Origin: an uncultured Clostridia bacterium
GTDB taxonomy: Bacteria; Bacillota; Clostridia; Oscillospirales; Acutalibacteraceae
Direction of reading: 5' to 3'
NCBI GenBank assembly: GCA_947593615.1
Contig: CANQDR010000010.1
Location: 1 to 60,035, forward strand
DNA length: 60,035 nucleotides
Part shown: positions 1 through 6,583 of the stretch, in pieces
Numbering within the stretch: the stretch's first letter is position 1
How the letters are laid out: every line of letters begins with the position of its first letter
Made by a program: the position numbers and the translations under genes
Notes under the pieces: generated by a model
The model's input: only the letters and a program-made list of their open reading frames with translations
Told to the model about the DNA's origin: nothing
Database searches by the model: none

Positions 1-85
1 AAGACGATACGACGTATTCCTTTTGAATATCCGCATAAGATTTCCCTGACTGGTGAAGATTTACGATTGTTTTTTTATTACTCAT
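1..85 (-). CDS. IS3-type transposase OrfA, N-terminal end only (runs off the window)
   Basis: Only the first 28 codons are inside the window. The peptide begins MSNKKTIVNLHQSGKSY and goes on into ADIQKEY, which is the first part of the helix-turn-helix found at the N terminus of IS3-family OrfA proteins. An AAGGAAGG ribosome binding site precedes the ATG at 85. The bases just upstream (about 105-140, TGTCCACTTTTTTAG) look like an insertion-sequence end, and they join directly to the recombinase remnant that follows. The IS therefore appears to have inserted into an older mobile element. The family call rests on a short stretch. Confidence 0.55.
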   Translation of the reverse strand, partial: MSNKKTIVNLHQSGKSYADIQKEYVVSS

Positions 86-138
86 TTTTTCCTTCCTTTC
101 ATTGTCCTCTATTTTATCACACTTGTCCACTTTTTTAG

Positions 139-582
139 TATACATCCAAGCAGTATAAAACAGAAATAGCTGATACGAAGAAAAGGAAAAAGAAGGTTGA
201 AGCAGAGCTTGAGAAGCTGAAAAAGCAGTCGGTGAAGCTCTCTGCTGAAATCGGTAAAGTATTAATAGGAGAGAGCAACTATACCTCTGAAATGCTTACT
301 ACCTCAATCAATATTACCAACCAGGCGATTGCTGAAAAAGAAAATGAAGTAGCTGAAATAGAGTTCAAGCTTGCCAATCAACAAGATGATATAGGCAAGC
401 TTGATTTCTATTATGATGAGTTTAAATCATGGGCAGATGAATTTGATCTAAGCACTAATGAAGAGCGAAAGATGATTATCTGCAAGCTGATAAAACAGAT
501 AAGGCTATACAAGGGATACCAGTTTGAGATTGACTTCGACAGCGACTACGAGAGATTCCTCCAGGAATTCACGATGGTATAG
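139..582 (+). pseudogene. C-terminal remnant of a large serine recombinase
   Basis: The frame is open from 139, just after a stop at 136-138, to the stop at 580-582. It has no catalytic domain. It encodes a lysine/glutamate-rich coiled coil (KKRKKKVEAELEKLKKQS) and then a C-terminal part ending near YQFEIDFDSDYERF. That matches the coiled-coil and C-terminal region of Tn4451/TnpX-type large serine recombinases, as does the tail of the intact recombinase at 46515-48071. The 5' part has been replaced by the IS end at about 124-148, so this is a decayed gene. An internal ATG at 232 could start a 116-residue product, but there is no reason to think it functions. Confidence 0.7.
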
Positions 583-611
583 ATGGTATAATATTAACAA
601 GCAACATCAAA

Positions 612-640
612 TAACCTCCGCGTTGAGCTGCGGAGGTTAT
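612..640 (+). terminator. Hairpin after the recombinase remnant
   Basis: AACCTCCGC and GCGGAGGTT form a perfect 9-bp stem with a 7-base loop, 30 bp after the remnant's stop. No U-run follows, so termination is only probable. Confidence 0.5.
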
Positions 641-671
641 GACTGCTTTAGTCAATCGTTATCTTTGTCGA

Positions 672-740
672 GGTAGTATTTTTTCAAAATTATAAAAAGC
701 TCTTGATAAAGTTGTAATATTGTGATACAATAATACTACC
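672..740 (+). promoter_or_regulatory. Promoter and inverted-repeat operator of the Phd/RelE-type pair
   Basis: The -35 is TTGATA (703-708) and the -10 is TACAAT (726-731), with a 17-bp spacer. GGTAGTATT (672-680) and AATACTACC (732-740) form an inverted repeat that brackets the promoter. This is the expected arrangement for antitoxin autoregulation. AAGGAGG lies shortly before the ATG at 761. Confidence 0.7.
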
Positions 741-760
741 AAAACGAAGGAGGCTTTTTT

Positions 761-1051
761 ATGAATAGTGCTTTTTCAATCAGACCATCAAAAGATATCA
801 GAACAAACTATGCTAAAATTTCTGAGTTATCACGCAAAGCTCCCGTGGCAATAACAGTCAACGGAAAAGAGGATACAGTTTTAATTAGTCATGAAGCGTT
901 TGTAGAACAACAAATGTATATTAACGAATTGGAAGCGAAGGTCGCTATTTATTCTCATCTTGCACAGTCTGCTGATGATGTTCAACTGGGACGAGTAGAG
1001 AATGCAGATGAAGTATTTGATTCACTCAGAGAGGAATTGAATGCTTTATGA
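761..1051 (+). CDS. Phd/YefM-type antitoxin
   Basis: The protein has 96 residues. The N-terminal part (SIRPSKDIRTNYAKISELS, then PVAITVNGKEDTVLISHEAF) has the pattern of the Phd/YefM DNA-binding fold, in which a beta strand of the type 'PV.IT.NGK...V.IS...' follows a short helix. The acidic helical C terminus (residues about 60-96) would wrap around the toxin. The gene overlaps the toxin start by 4 bp (ATGA), which is typical of a type II toxin-antitoxin operon with the antitoxin first. It has its own promoter, flanked by an inverted repeat. The locus lies just outside the prophage attL repeat and probably belongs to the older mobile element on the left. Confidence 0.85.
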   Translation: MNSAFSIRPSKDIRTNYAKISELSRKAPVAITVNGKEDTVLISHEAFVEQQMYINELEAKVAIYSHLAQSADDVQLGRVENADEVFDSLREELNAL

Positions 1052-1371
1052 GTTATCGGGTCCTTTTTACCGTAACGGCAAAACAAGACCTTAGAGATAT
1101 TGCTTTGAATATTGCCGATATTTCCCAGAACACGGATATCGCTGTTAGTTTTGTGAATGAGATGCAAAAGAAATGTGAGCAGTTAATTGATTTTCCTGAA
1201 AGCGGCGCACTGCCTAATGATCGGGTTCTTCGCAGTTTGGGTTATCGATTTTTAATCTATAAGGATTATCTGATGTTTTACACAGTAGATCATGAAAGCA
1301 AAACAGTCTACATTCAAGCAGCCTTTAATGCAAAACGAGATTATATTCGTGTGTTAAAGAAGATGCTGTAA
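1048..1371 (+). CDS. RelE/ParE-family toxin
   Basis: The protein has 107 residues, normal for RelE/ParE toxins. It shows the family layout: VLFTVTAKQDLRDIALNIA at the N terminus (strand plus helical hairpin), GYRFLIYKDYLMFYTVD in the middle and VYIQAAFNAKRDYIRVL at the C terminus. Family members either cut mRNA on the ribosome (RelE) or poison gyrase (ParE). The sequence does not decide which, but R-Y-R-F-L-I-Y-K patterns with a late 'NAKRDY' are frequent in the RelE-like group paired with Phd antitoxins. Translation is coupled to the antitoxin through the ATGA overlap. Confidence 0.85.
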   Translation: MSYRVLFTVTAKQDLRDIALNIADISQNTDIAVSFVNEMQKKCEQLIDFPESGALPNDRVLRSLGYRFLIYKDYLMFYTVDHESKTVYIQAAFNAKRDYIRVLKKML

Positions 1372-1489
1372 TCTGTTGTTTGTGGGATTGGAATCATTAA
1401 CATCTGTGTACTTCATCAAGTCAAATAATTGTCAAACAATCACTTGGGTAACATAGTCGGGTGCTGAGTGTGACACTAAGGAGAGCGCA

Positions 1490-1539
1490 TGACTGTTAAT
1501 CATGATGTCACTGGTTCGAGCCCAGTTGGGGGAGCCAAA
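1490..1539 (+). repeat. attL: 3' part of tRNA-Asn(GTT), 50-bp repeat
   Basis: The repeat holds the anticodon stem-loop (CATGA-CTGTTAA-TCATG, anticodon GTT), the T arm (ACTGG-TTCGAGC-CCAGT), the 3' acceptor strand TGGGGGA, discriminator G and CCA. It is identical to 39183-39232. Upstream, only a degraded D-arm remnant (GGAGAGCGC, ending at 1489) is visible, and no TCCCCCA partner for the acceptor strand occurs within about 60 bp. This copy is therefore not an intact tRNA gene. Confidence 0.9.
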
Positions 1540-1544
1540 TCAAG

Positions 1545-1588
1545 AACCGCATAAGTAAGCTAAAAATGGCTTGTTTATGCGGTTTTTT
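1545..1588 (+). terminator. Rho-independent terminator behind attL
   Basis: AACCGCATAA pairs with TTATGCGGTT, followed by TTTT. A closely related hairpin follows attR (39234-39270), as expected for the natural terminator of a tRNA gene carried on both sides. Confidence 0.7.
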
Positions 1589-1692
1589 CTATTTATACTT
1601 TATAAAATTTTATTAATAGATATTTATCTCTTTTTATGCTTTTTAGTCTCTTATACTACAGATAAACTACAGATTTTTTTCAAAAAAATATC

Positions 1693-1715
1693 CTCCCGAT
1701 TTTAAGCATCGGGAG
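1693..1715 (-). terminator. Integrase terminator
   Basis: CTCCCGAT/ATCGGGAG is an 8-bp stem with a 7-base loop. U-runs lie on both sides, so it can work in both directions. It lies 5 bp past the integrase stop. Confidence 0.8.
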
Positions 1716-1719
1716 TTTT

Positions 1720-2937
1720 TTATGCCATTTTTTTAATGGCAGAATAGAGAGTGTCAACCTCTTGTAAAATATAGTGGTCGACGTCTACTTTGTAATCAGT
1801 GTGTCCCATTAAGGCAATTATATCCTCTTGCCTTGCTCCTGCTGCTGACATACGGGTACTAAATGTTCGTCGGCAACTGTGAGGAGTATATGAGTGGTCA
1901 AAGCCGAGTGCGTCCATTGCCGGATAGAAACAGTATTCGCGGAAGTAGTCTTTATTCATTGGTTTTCCGTCTGAGCGGCAAAATATGGTTTGTCCACCTT
2001 GTTCCACACATGTTTTGACAATTTCTTGCACATTGGGATGTATAGGGACAATTCGGTCTTTACCCGCCTCTGATTTTTTACCGCCAATTAGATACGGGAT
2101 ATTGTTTTCGGTCATTTTAAAACTGGCTGATGTCAGTTCTAAAAATTCAGAAACGCGAAAATTTAGATAGCACATAGCGTATATGTAGTTTACGTATGGT
2201 ATTTTGCCTACATTTTGACGAATAAGTTCGAGCTGTATATCAGTAAAACGTGTTGCATTAATTTCTTCTTTTTCTGGGAGCTCAATAAAAGTTGCATAAT
2301 TTTTATTAATAATATCCTCTTTCATCGCAAAAGTGTATAAACTTGTCAAAAGGCATTTAAGGTTATGTAAAGCAGAATATCCAAGACCGTTACACATTTT
2401 AGGGGTGTTTGTTATTTTATATGTGCCCTTGCCATTTTTGTCAAGGTATTTTAACTGTCCGTTTGCACCAATTTCGTGATGAGGATTTTCATAATAATCA
2501 AATATTTCTTGAAAATCAGATGTGCGTAAATCCCTGAATTTGCGTTTATATAGCGTTTTTAGTTTTATCCATGCCGAGCTATATCCTTGTTTTGAGCTTT
2601 TGCTTAATTTATTGTATCCTTTTGTTTTGAGCCACTTTGAGTGTAAATCCTCAAAACTAATATTAAAACAGCTTACAGGATTATATTCATATTCTTGCAA
2701 GGCCCTTGACGCTTCTTTTTGTGTTGCAAAACTACCTAAATATACCTGCTTCCCGGTAACACTGCTTGCAGCAGCATAGGGTTTTGATTTATTATCTTTT
2801 CGATAATATATTGTACCTGTTCCTTTTGTTCTACGGCGCTTAACGGGTTTGTCGGTTTGTAATTTACCACACCACGGACAATAGACAAAATCATTTTCTA
2901 AATCTTTGTTACATCGTTTGTTAATACACTTTTTCAT
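1720..2937 (-). CDS. int: Phage tyrosine integrase
   Basis: This 405-residue enzyme would integrate and excise the prophage at the tRNA-Asn repeat 180 bp away. It has a four-cysteine zinc ribbon at the N terminus (C4, C9, C20, C23), an arm-binding domain (residues about 38-85), a core-binding SAM-like domain (about 95-215) and the catalytic domain. The catalytic residues are visible: R261 (NFRVSEFLEL), K287/K288 region, H353 and R356 (HSCRR), H379 (MGHT) and nucleophile Y389 (DHYI). AAAGGAG precedes the ATG. The gene points towards attL, the usual layout. The likely excisionase candidates are the small DNA-binding proteins at 6584 and 8721. Confidence 0.95.
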   Translation of the reverse strand: MKKCINKRCNKDLENDFVYCPWCGKLQTDKPVKRRRTKGTGTIYYRKDNKSKPYAAASSVTGKQVYLGSFATQKEASRALQEYEYNPVSCFNISFEDLHSKWLKTKGYNKLSKSSKQGYSSAWIKLKTLYKRKFRDLRTSDFQEIFDYYENPHHEIGANGQLKYLDKNGKGTYKITNTPKMCNGLGYSALHNLKCLLTSLYTFAMKEDIINKNYATFIELPEKEEINATRFTDIQLELIRQNVGKIPYVNYIYAMCYLNFRVSEFLELTSASFKMTENNIPYLIGGKKSEAGKDRIVPIHPNVQEIVKTCVEQGGQTIFCRSDGKPMNKDYFREYCFYPAMDALGFDHSYTPHSCRRTFSTRMSAAGARQEDIIALMGHTDYKVDVDHYILQEVDTLYSAIKKMA

Positions 2938-2980
2938 ATTGTACTCCTTTAAAAAATGCGCAAAAATCCCTTGTAAATCA

Positions 2981-3009
2981 TTGCAAATTTACAAGGAGTA
3001 TGGTACAAT
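2981..3009 (+). promoter_or_regulatory. Plus-strand promoter for a candidate small RNA
   Basis: TTGCAA (2981-2986), a 17-bp spacer and TACAAT (3004-3009). The promoter reads rightwards between two leftward genes, and no open reading frame starts after it. Confidence 0.6.
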
Positions 3010-3015
3010 ATTATT

Positions 3016-3112
3016 GCGTTTATATCGTACCGTTGCACCCTGTGTAATGGTTTCCGCTCTATTCCTGTTGGCGCAGGGTAGGGCGGTTTTATATATAGTT
3101 TTGTTTATTTTT
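3016..3112 (+). ncRNA. Candidate structured small RNA convergent with the NYN gene
   Basis: The predicted transcript starts about 7 bp after the -10. ACCG (3029-3032) pairs with CGGT (3084-3087) and CCCTG (3038-3042) with CAGGG (3074-3078), enclosing a roughly 31-base apical region. The stem is followed by TTTT and a U-rich tail up to TTTTTTT at about 3107-3113. The RNA would end at the 3' end of the NYN-domain gene and would be antisense to that gene's 3' untranslated region. It resembles no family that I can name. Confidence 0.5.
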
Positions 3113-3809
3113 TTACAAGTGAATCTTTATTTCTTTGATTAAATATGGGCTTTGGGGTACAAGTATGTAAACCATCAATATGTTCATTAAGGCTTGGCTT
3201 TATTGTATGCCACATTGGATCAAGAATAAAATCTATACCCTCTCTTCGTGCGTGCTTTGCAGCGGGTACGAAATCACTATCGCCTGCAATTAGAATAATC
3301 TGGTCGACTAAACGTTTTTGGGCAAGGGATGATATATCAAGACCTATTCTCATATCAACTCCCTTTTGCTGAATATATAAACTAAAATCAGTTTCTTTTA
3401 AATCGTCTACTGTTATAGTTTTATTACAGAGCTTTTTTGTAATATCAGGTTTTAAATTATATCCAATTGTGCTTTCTAACAATTCACCCATTCTTAGAGC
3501 AACTTTTCTTTTTTTGCTTAACTCTTCAAAAAATTCTTTTGTCCACTTGTATTGTTCGCTTTTAGATAAATAAATATTTTTTCTTGTTAACGGATGCATT
3601 ATTGTGTTTTTGGAAGGAGGACAATCATAGTAAAATATACGATATAAGGTTTTTCTTTCTTTGTAATCTCCTAATTTTTCGTCATCTAAATGTCGCATGC
3701 AATATGTAATTAATTCATATGCTCTGTCTTTCGGGGATTTATTTCCAAACAAGTAGGTTGCACGTTTTCTATAAAACCCACCATCAACCATAATAGCTGT
3801 TTTTATCAT
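3105..3809 (-). CDS. NYN-domain (PIN-like) ribonuclease
   Basis: The protein has 234 residues from the ATG at 3809, which has AAAGGA 9 bp upstream. A longer form from a TTG 27 bp upstream is less likely. The acidic NYN/PIN motifs are present: AIMVDGGF near the N terminus, KGVDMRIGLDISSLA in the middle, and LIAGDSDFVPAAKHARREG followed by GIDFILDP near the C terminus. These supply the conserved aspartates of the metal site. The family contains RNases such as LabA/DUF88 proteins. Between its promoter region and the start codon lies a stable hairpin ending in U residues (3835-3887), and a perfect 20-bp dyad sits at 3902-3921. The substrate is unknown. Confidence 0.85.
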   Translation of the reverse strand: MIKTAIMVDGGFYRKRATYLFGNKSPKDRAYELITYCMRHLDDEKLGDYKERKTLYRIFYYDCPPSKNTIMHPLTRKNIYLSKSEQYKWTKEFFEELSKKRKVALRMGELLESTIGYNLKPDITKKLCNKTITVDDLKETDFSLYIQQKGVDMRIGLDISSLAQKRLVDQIILIAGDSDFVPAAKHARREGIDFILDPMWHTIKPSLNEHIDGLHTCTPKPIFNQRNKDSLVKK

Positions 3810-3834
3810 ACTATATTTCCTTTCTTTATAAAGC

Positions 3835-3887
3835 AAAAACCTCTGGTCTCGACACTTCCCGTATGGTGGGAGGTCTACTGCCAGAGG
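3835..3887 (-). ncRNA. Hairpin leader RNA upstream of the NYN gene (attenuator or small RNA)
   Basis: Read on the minus strand, CCTCTGG and CCAGAGG close an outer stem. An inner stem of ACCTCCC with GGGAAGT lies inside it, and UUUUU follows directly. The structure looks like an intrinsic terminator or a compact RNA placed between promoter and start codon. Promoter, RNA, terminator and RNase gene in this order is the arrangement of type III toxin-antitoxin loci, but only one repeat unit is present here. Confidence 0.55.
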
Positions 3888-3901
3888 CTTACATTTATTC
3901 T

Positions 3902-3921
3902 TTGTAGTATTTATACTACAA
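3902..3921 (-). promoter_or_regulatory. Perfect 20-bp operator-like dyad and AT-rich promoter region of the NYN gene
   Basis: TTGTAGTAT-tt-ATACTACAA is a perfect palindrome. TATAAT-like boxes lie just upstream on the minus strand (about 3922-3935), so a bound protein would sit at the transcription start. The -35 is not clear. Confidence 0.55.
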
Positions 3922-4097
3922 TTATATTATATTCAATCCTGAGGCAAAAATCAATACTTTTTTAATATTTTTTCAAAATTTATAAATTTTTATGATGTTT
4001 TACGATACTCTGAGATGTTTTGAGATAACCTGAGGTTATATACGGTAAAAACGATATTCATAAATTTGAATAATTATACAATTTATAAATATATGTT

Positions 4098-4412
4098 TTA
4101 TGTATTTATTTCATCAAAATAAGGTGAAAAAGAGATGAATTTATTACATTCAGGGCATCTGCCGATGACCAAATCGGAAGGAATAGTCATCATTGAAGGG
4201 TATTTCTTACTTTTGCCGCTTATTGAATAAACTTTTCCCTTCCCATTTCGTGTTCTACCGTATTTAGAACAATGCTTGCAGGTATTTGAAGTAAACATTA
4301 TAAAATTATCAATTTTATAGCGTTTGCACTTAGTTAATGTGGCTTCTAAAGAATTTGATTTTGTGTTTGATGAATTATGATTTTCTTTTATTAAGTTTGC
4401 AAAAAATCCCAT
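4098..4412 (-). CDS. Hypothetical protein with two CxxC knuckles
   Basis: The protein has 104 residues from the ATG at 4412, chosen because GAGGAG lies 8 bp upstream. An upstream ATG at 4460 lacks a binding site. The C-terminal half has CKHC and, 40 residues later, CPEC, which together could bind one zinc ion. Between them lies a lysine/serine-rich, strand-forming stretch. I do not recognise the family. Its place between the NYN gene and the LytTR regulator, in the prophage lysogeny region and on the same strand, suggests expression in the lysogen. About 290 bp to its right are AT-rich with no gene. Confidence 0.65.
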   Translation of the reverse strand: MGFFANLIKENHNSSNTKSNSLEATLTKCKRYKIDNFIMFTSNTCKHCSKYGRTRNGKGKVYSISGKSKKYPSMMTIPSDLVIGRCPECNKFISFSPYFDEINT

Positions 4413-4523
4413 ACTGAATTCTCCTCTGTATTGCAAATAATAATTGTCACATATTGACATTTATTATTATATAATGTAAAATATTTTTCGAGGAGTGAAA
4501 AATCTTCTCTAATCCATTTCCTA

Positions 4524-4552
4524 GCCGTCCACTACCGCACATAGTGGGCGGC
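4524..4552 (+). terminator. Strong hairpin, rightward U-run
   Basis: GCCGTCCACT pairs with AGTGGGCGGC and is followed by AATTTTTA. A second short hairpin with six T residues follows at about 4567-4586. No rightward gene is known to end here, so the two may insulate the LytTR gene from transcription. Confidence 0.5.
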
Positions 4553-4585
4553 AATTTTTATGTATAGCGGATTGCTCCGCATTTT

Positions 4586-5284
4586 TTAAAAAATTGATCC
4601 TATATGTTCGATTACAGTAAATTTATATTTTCGGCTTAGCGGGACTGTAATATTATCTTCTAAAACTAAATTATTGTCATGGATTTCTCGAATTTTTTTA
4701 ACATTGACTAAAAATGACGAATGACATTTACAAAAGTTATTAGGCAACTCGTTGAGCATTTGCTTTAATGATATTATTTGTTCGTAATTTTTAGTTTTTG
4801 TATGGATAATAACTTTATTACGCATAGATTCGCAAAAAATAATAGAGTTAGTTGGCAAATTATAAAACGAATTTTTAAAGGTAAAGTAGTAGCGGGAGTG
4901 CAAATTTACAAGATCGCTAAATAAACGTTTAATGCCGTCCTCCAGTTCTTTTTTATCTCCTTTTCTTACAAATCTGTATACACGGTGTTTTATTGATTCT
5001 GGCAAATATGCATCATAGCTCGTTACATAAAAAATAAATACATCATTATTACATTCGTATATTTTGTCACCAATACTTAATCCATCAATTTCAGGCATTT
5101 CAATATCAAGAAACGCAATATCAAATATTATTGATTTATAATCTTGTAAAAATTTAATAGCATCCGTATAAAAATAATATTTAAAGCTAAAATTATATTG
5201 ATTATATTTATCTATCAAATTTTTAACAACATTAAACAATTGTTTTAAAAGAAACTTATCATCATCACAAAACGCAATATTCAT
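4586..5284 (-). CDS. LytTR-family response regulator (AgrA/ComE type), without a kinase nearby
   Basis: The protein has 232 residues: a receiver domain (1 to about 120) and a LytTR DNA-binding domain (about 135-230). The receiver has the acidic pocket (D7-D9), the phospho-acceptor D60 in AFLDIEMPEIDG, the T/S of YVTSYDAY and the late lysine of FVRKG. The LytTR part has the typical KCHSSFLVN and ends with SRKYK. LytTR proteins bind pairs of direct repeats about 21 bp apart, and such a pair (ATTATCCTTTT twice, 21-bp period) lies 27-58 bp upstream of its start. No histidine kinase or peptide-processing gene is in the prophage, so the phosphate donor would have to be a host kinase. Confidence 0.9.
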   Translation of the reverse strand: MNIAFCDDDKFLLKQLFNVVKNLIDKYNQYNFSFKYYFYTDAIKFLQDYKSIIFDIAFLDIEMPEIDGLSIGDKIYECNNDVFIFYVTSYDAYLPESIKHRVYRFVRKGDKKELEDGIKRLFSDLVNLHSRYYFTFKNSFYNLPTNSIIFCESMRNKVIIHTKTKNYEQIISLKQMLNELPNNFCKCHSSFLVNVKKIREIHDNNLVLEDNITVPLSRKYKFTVIEHIGSIF

Positions 5285-5310
5285 AATATATTTTGTGAAA
5301 TAAAATGTTA

Positions 5311-5342
5311 ATTATCCTTTTAACTTTGTATATTATCCTTTT
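5311..5342. promoter_or_regulatory. Predicted LytTR binding site (two direct repeats)
   Basis: ATTATCCTTTT occurs at 5311-5321 and again at 5332-5342. The 21-bp period equals two helical turns, as in AgrA-type operators. The site lies between the LytTR gene and the divergent small open reading frame at 5416, so it could control either. Confidence 0.6.
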
Positions 5343-5415
5343 CATATTGATTTCTATTTTTTAAGGTTTAAAATAAAGTTTAAAATTTAGAAAAAAGCAG
5401 AAAAGGGGATTACAT

Positions 5416-5541
5416 ATGGATGTAAAGAAAGAAATTATTGAAATTGTAAACAAAATTGAAAACGAAAAATTACTTAAAATGCTATTGAACACAATAGAAA
5501 TGGCATACAAGCAATACGTCAAAGGCAAGTGGGAAGTTTAA
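5416..5541 (+). CDS. Small helical protein, 41 residues
   Basis: The ATG at 5416 has AAAAGGGG 8 bp upstream. The product (MDVKKEIIEIVNKIENEK, then LLKMLLNTIEMAYKQYVK) is amphipathic helix throughout, with no signal peptide. It is divergent from the LytTR gene and converges on the repressor, overlapping it by 4 bp. The two genes share a terminator hairpin inside their 3' ends. Similar short helical proteins occur in Firmicutes phages. I cannot assign a function. Confidence 0.55.
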   Translation: MDVKKEIIEIVNKIENEKLLKMLLNTIEMAYKQYVKGKWEV

Positions 5542-5909
5542 AACTTCTCACTTTTTTTATTTTTTATATTTTTTATAAAATCTTTAAAAACCTGTCTTTC
5601 GATGGGAGCCATATGGATATAACCTTTAATAATTTCAATATCCATTGTGTCTAGATCGAATTCTGTTTGTAAAAGCGCTAATATGCCTAACGTGTTATTT
5701 TCGTCATACATTTCGCCGTTACCGGTCAAAAGCCAATCTTTATTAACGTTAAATCGTTGACAGATATCAGATAAAGTCCTTTCACTTGGATTTCTACGAC
5801 CACTCTCGATTAATGTTATAGTGTTTCTGGCAAGTTTGATTTTTTTTGCAAATTCATCCTGAGTTAATCCAGACTGTTCCCTTATGACGCGAATTCGTTC
5901 TCCAATCAC
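5538..5909 (-). CDS. cI-like phage repressor, HTH_XRE
   Basis: The protein has 123 residues. Residues 1-60 form a Cro/cI helix-turn-helix (IRVIREQSGLTQDEFAKKI, then LARNTITLIESGRRNPSE). The rest is a short helical dimerisation region without a LexA-type protease domain, so the repressor is not obviously self-cleaving. It is transcribed leftwards from a consensus promoter facing the early rightward promoter, the classic lysogeny switch. Its 3' end contains a hairpin shared with the convergent 41-residue gene, followed by U residues. Confidence 0.9.
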   Translation of the reverse strand: MIGERIRVIREQSGLTQDEFAKKIKLARNTITLIESGRRNPSERTLSDICQRFNVNKDWLLTGNGEMYDENNTLGILALLQTEFDLDTMDIEIIKGYIHMAPIERQVFKDFIKNIKNKKSEKF

Positions 5910-5934
5910 TGTATCATCTCCTTATTATATTCAT

Positions 5935-6022
5935 ATTATAATTGCTATATGCTAATTTGTCAACAAAAAAATAAAAAAATTTTTAAAAAAGTGTTGACAA
6001 ATTAACTTAATAATGCTAACAT
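5935..6022. promoter_or_regulatory. Divergent lysogeny/lytic promoters with operators
   Basis: Leftward promoter: TTGACA (minus strand, 5958-5963), 17 bp, TATAAT (5935-5940). Rightward promoter: TTGACA (5994-5999), 17 bp, TAACAT (6017-6022). Both -35 boxes sit in the same GTTGACAAATTA sequence, repeated in inverted orientation. TGCTA-acatag-TAGCA forms a second dyad around the rightward -10. These are the probable repressor operators. Confidence 0.85.
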
Positions 6023-6054
6023 AGTAGCATAAAAGTTGTTGGGAGGTGAACAAA

Positions 6055-6213
6055 ATGTCTGAACAGCAAAAAACATTGTTAAAAGATGTGAGAGAATTGG
6101 CATCCGAAATTACAACTATGCTTGACCCAGAAAAAAGAATTGCTTATGCAGTGTATATCGGCATGCAGGCAGGCAAAAAAATTGCTGAACAGGAGAACAG
6201 AAAGGCCAATTAA
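6055..6213 (+). CDS. Small early phage protein, 52 residues
   Basis: First gene after the rightward early promoter. GGGAGGTG precedes the ATG. The protein is helical and charged (LLKDVRELASEITTMLDPEK, then RIAYAVYIGMQAGKK). It is in the position where Cro-like or antirepressor proteins often lie, but no helix-turn-helix is evident. Function unknown. Confidence 0.65.
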   Translation: MSEQQKTLLKDVRELASEITTMLDPEKRIAYAVYIGMQAGKKIAEQENRKAN

Positions 6214-6236
6214 AATTGCAATAAGGAGGTATATAA

Positions 6237-6377
6237 ATGGAAGTTGTCATTAAAGGAGATGCAATAGAAATTGCCGAGTTTATAAAAGAGCTACAGACAT
6301 CGCAGGACGTGCAGCAAACAACAATTAGAACTCCTGACGGTGCAGTTCAAAAAATTACCGATTATCGAAGCGGGTGA
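6237..6377 (+). CDS. Small early phage protein, 46 residues
   Basis: AAGGAGG lies 8 bp before the ATG. The protein starts MEVVIKGDAIEIAEFIKELQ, a pattern seen in short phage early proteins. It follows the 52-residue gene in the same early operon. Function unknown. Confidence 0.6.
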   Translation: MEVVIKGDAIEIAEFIKELQTSQDVQQTTIRTPDGAVQKITDYRSG

Positions 6378-6386
6378 TAAAAAATA

Positions 6387-6566
6387 ATGTACGAACAATA
6401 CGAGCAGTATGATGTCTGTTGCAGACTATTGAAAGCAGATACTTACTGTAAGAAATATGAGGGTTCTCCTTGTTGCTTTTTCTGCAAGGACAAGCAGAAA
6501 TGTAATAAGGCATGCCAAAATGAACCGACACGTTGTAGAAACGTGGTATGTAAAGATAAAAAATAA
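6387..6566 (+). CDS. Cysteine-rich small protein, 59 residues
   Basis: Ten cysteines in 59 residues (positions 11, 12, 21, 29, 30, 33, 39, 43, 50, 55), many of them in CC and CxxC spacing. There is no signal peptide, so a cytoplasmic metal-binding knuckle is more likely than a secreted disulfide peptide. It lies 9 bp after the previous gene, although the ribosome binding site is weak. The frame is kept open by an uncommon composition, which supports a real gene. Confidence 0.5.
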   Translation: MYEQYEQYDVCCRLLKADTYCKKYEGSPCCFFCKDKQKCNKACQNEPTRCRNVVCKDKK

Positions 6567-6583
6567 GCGGGAGGTGAAATAAA

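Noticed and set aside
1430-1539. Intact tRNA-Asn gene at attL
   Set aside because: No 5' acceptor strand complementary to TGGGGGA and only a degraded D-arm.
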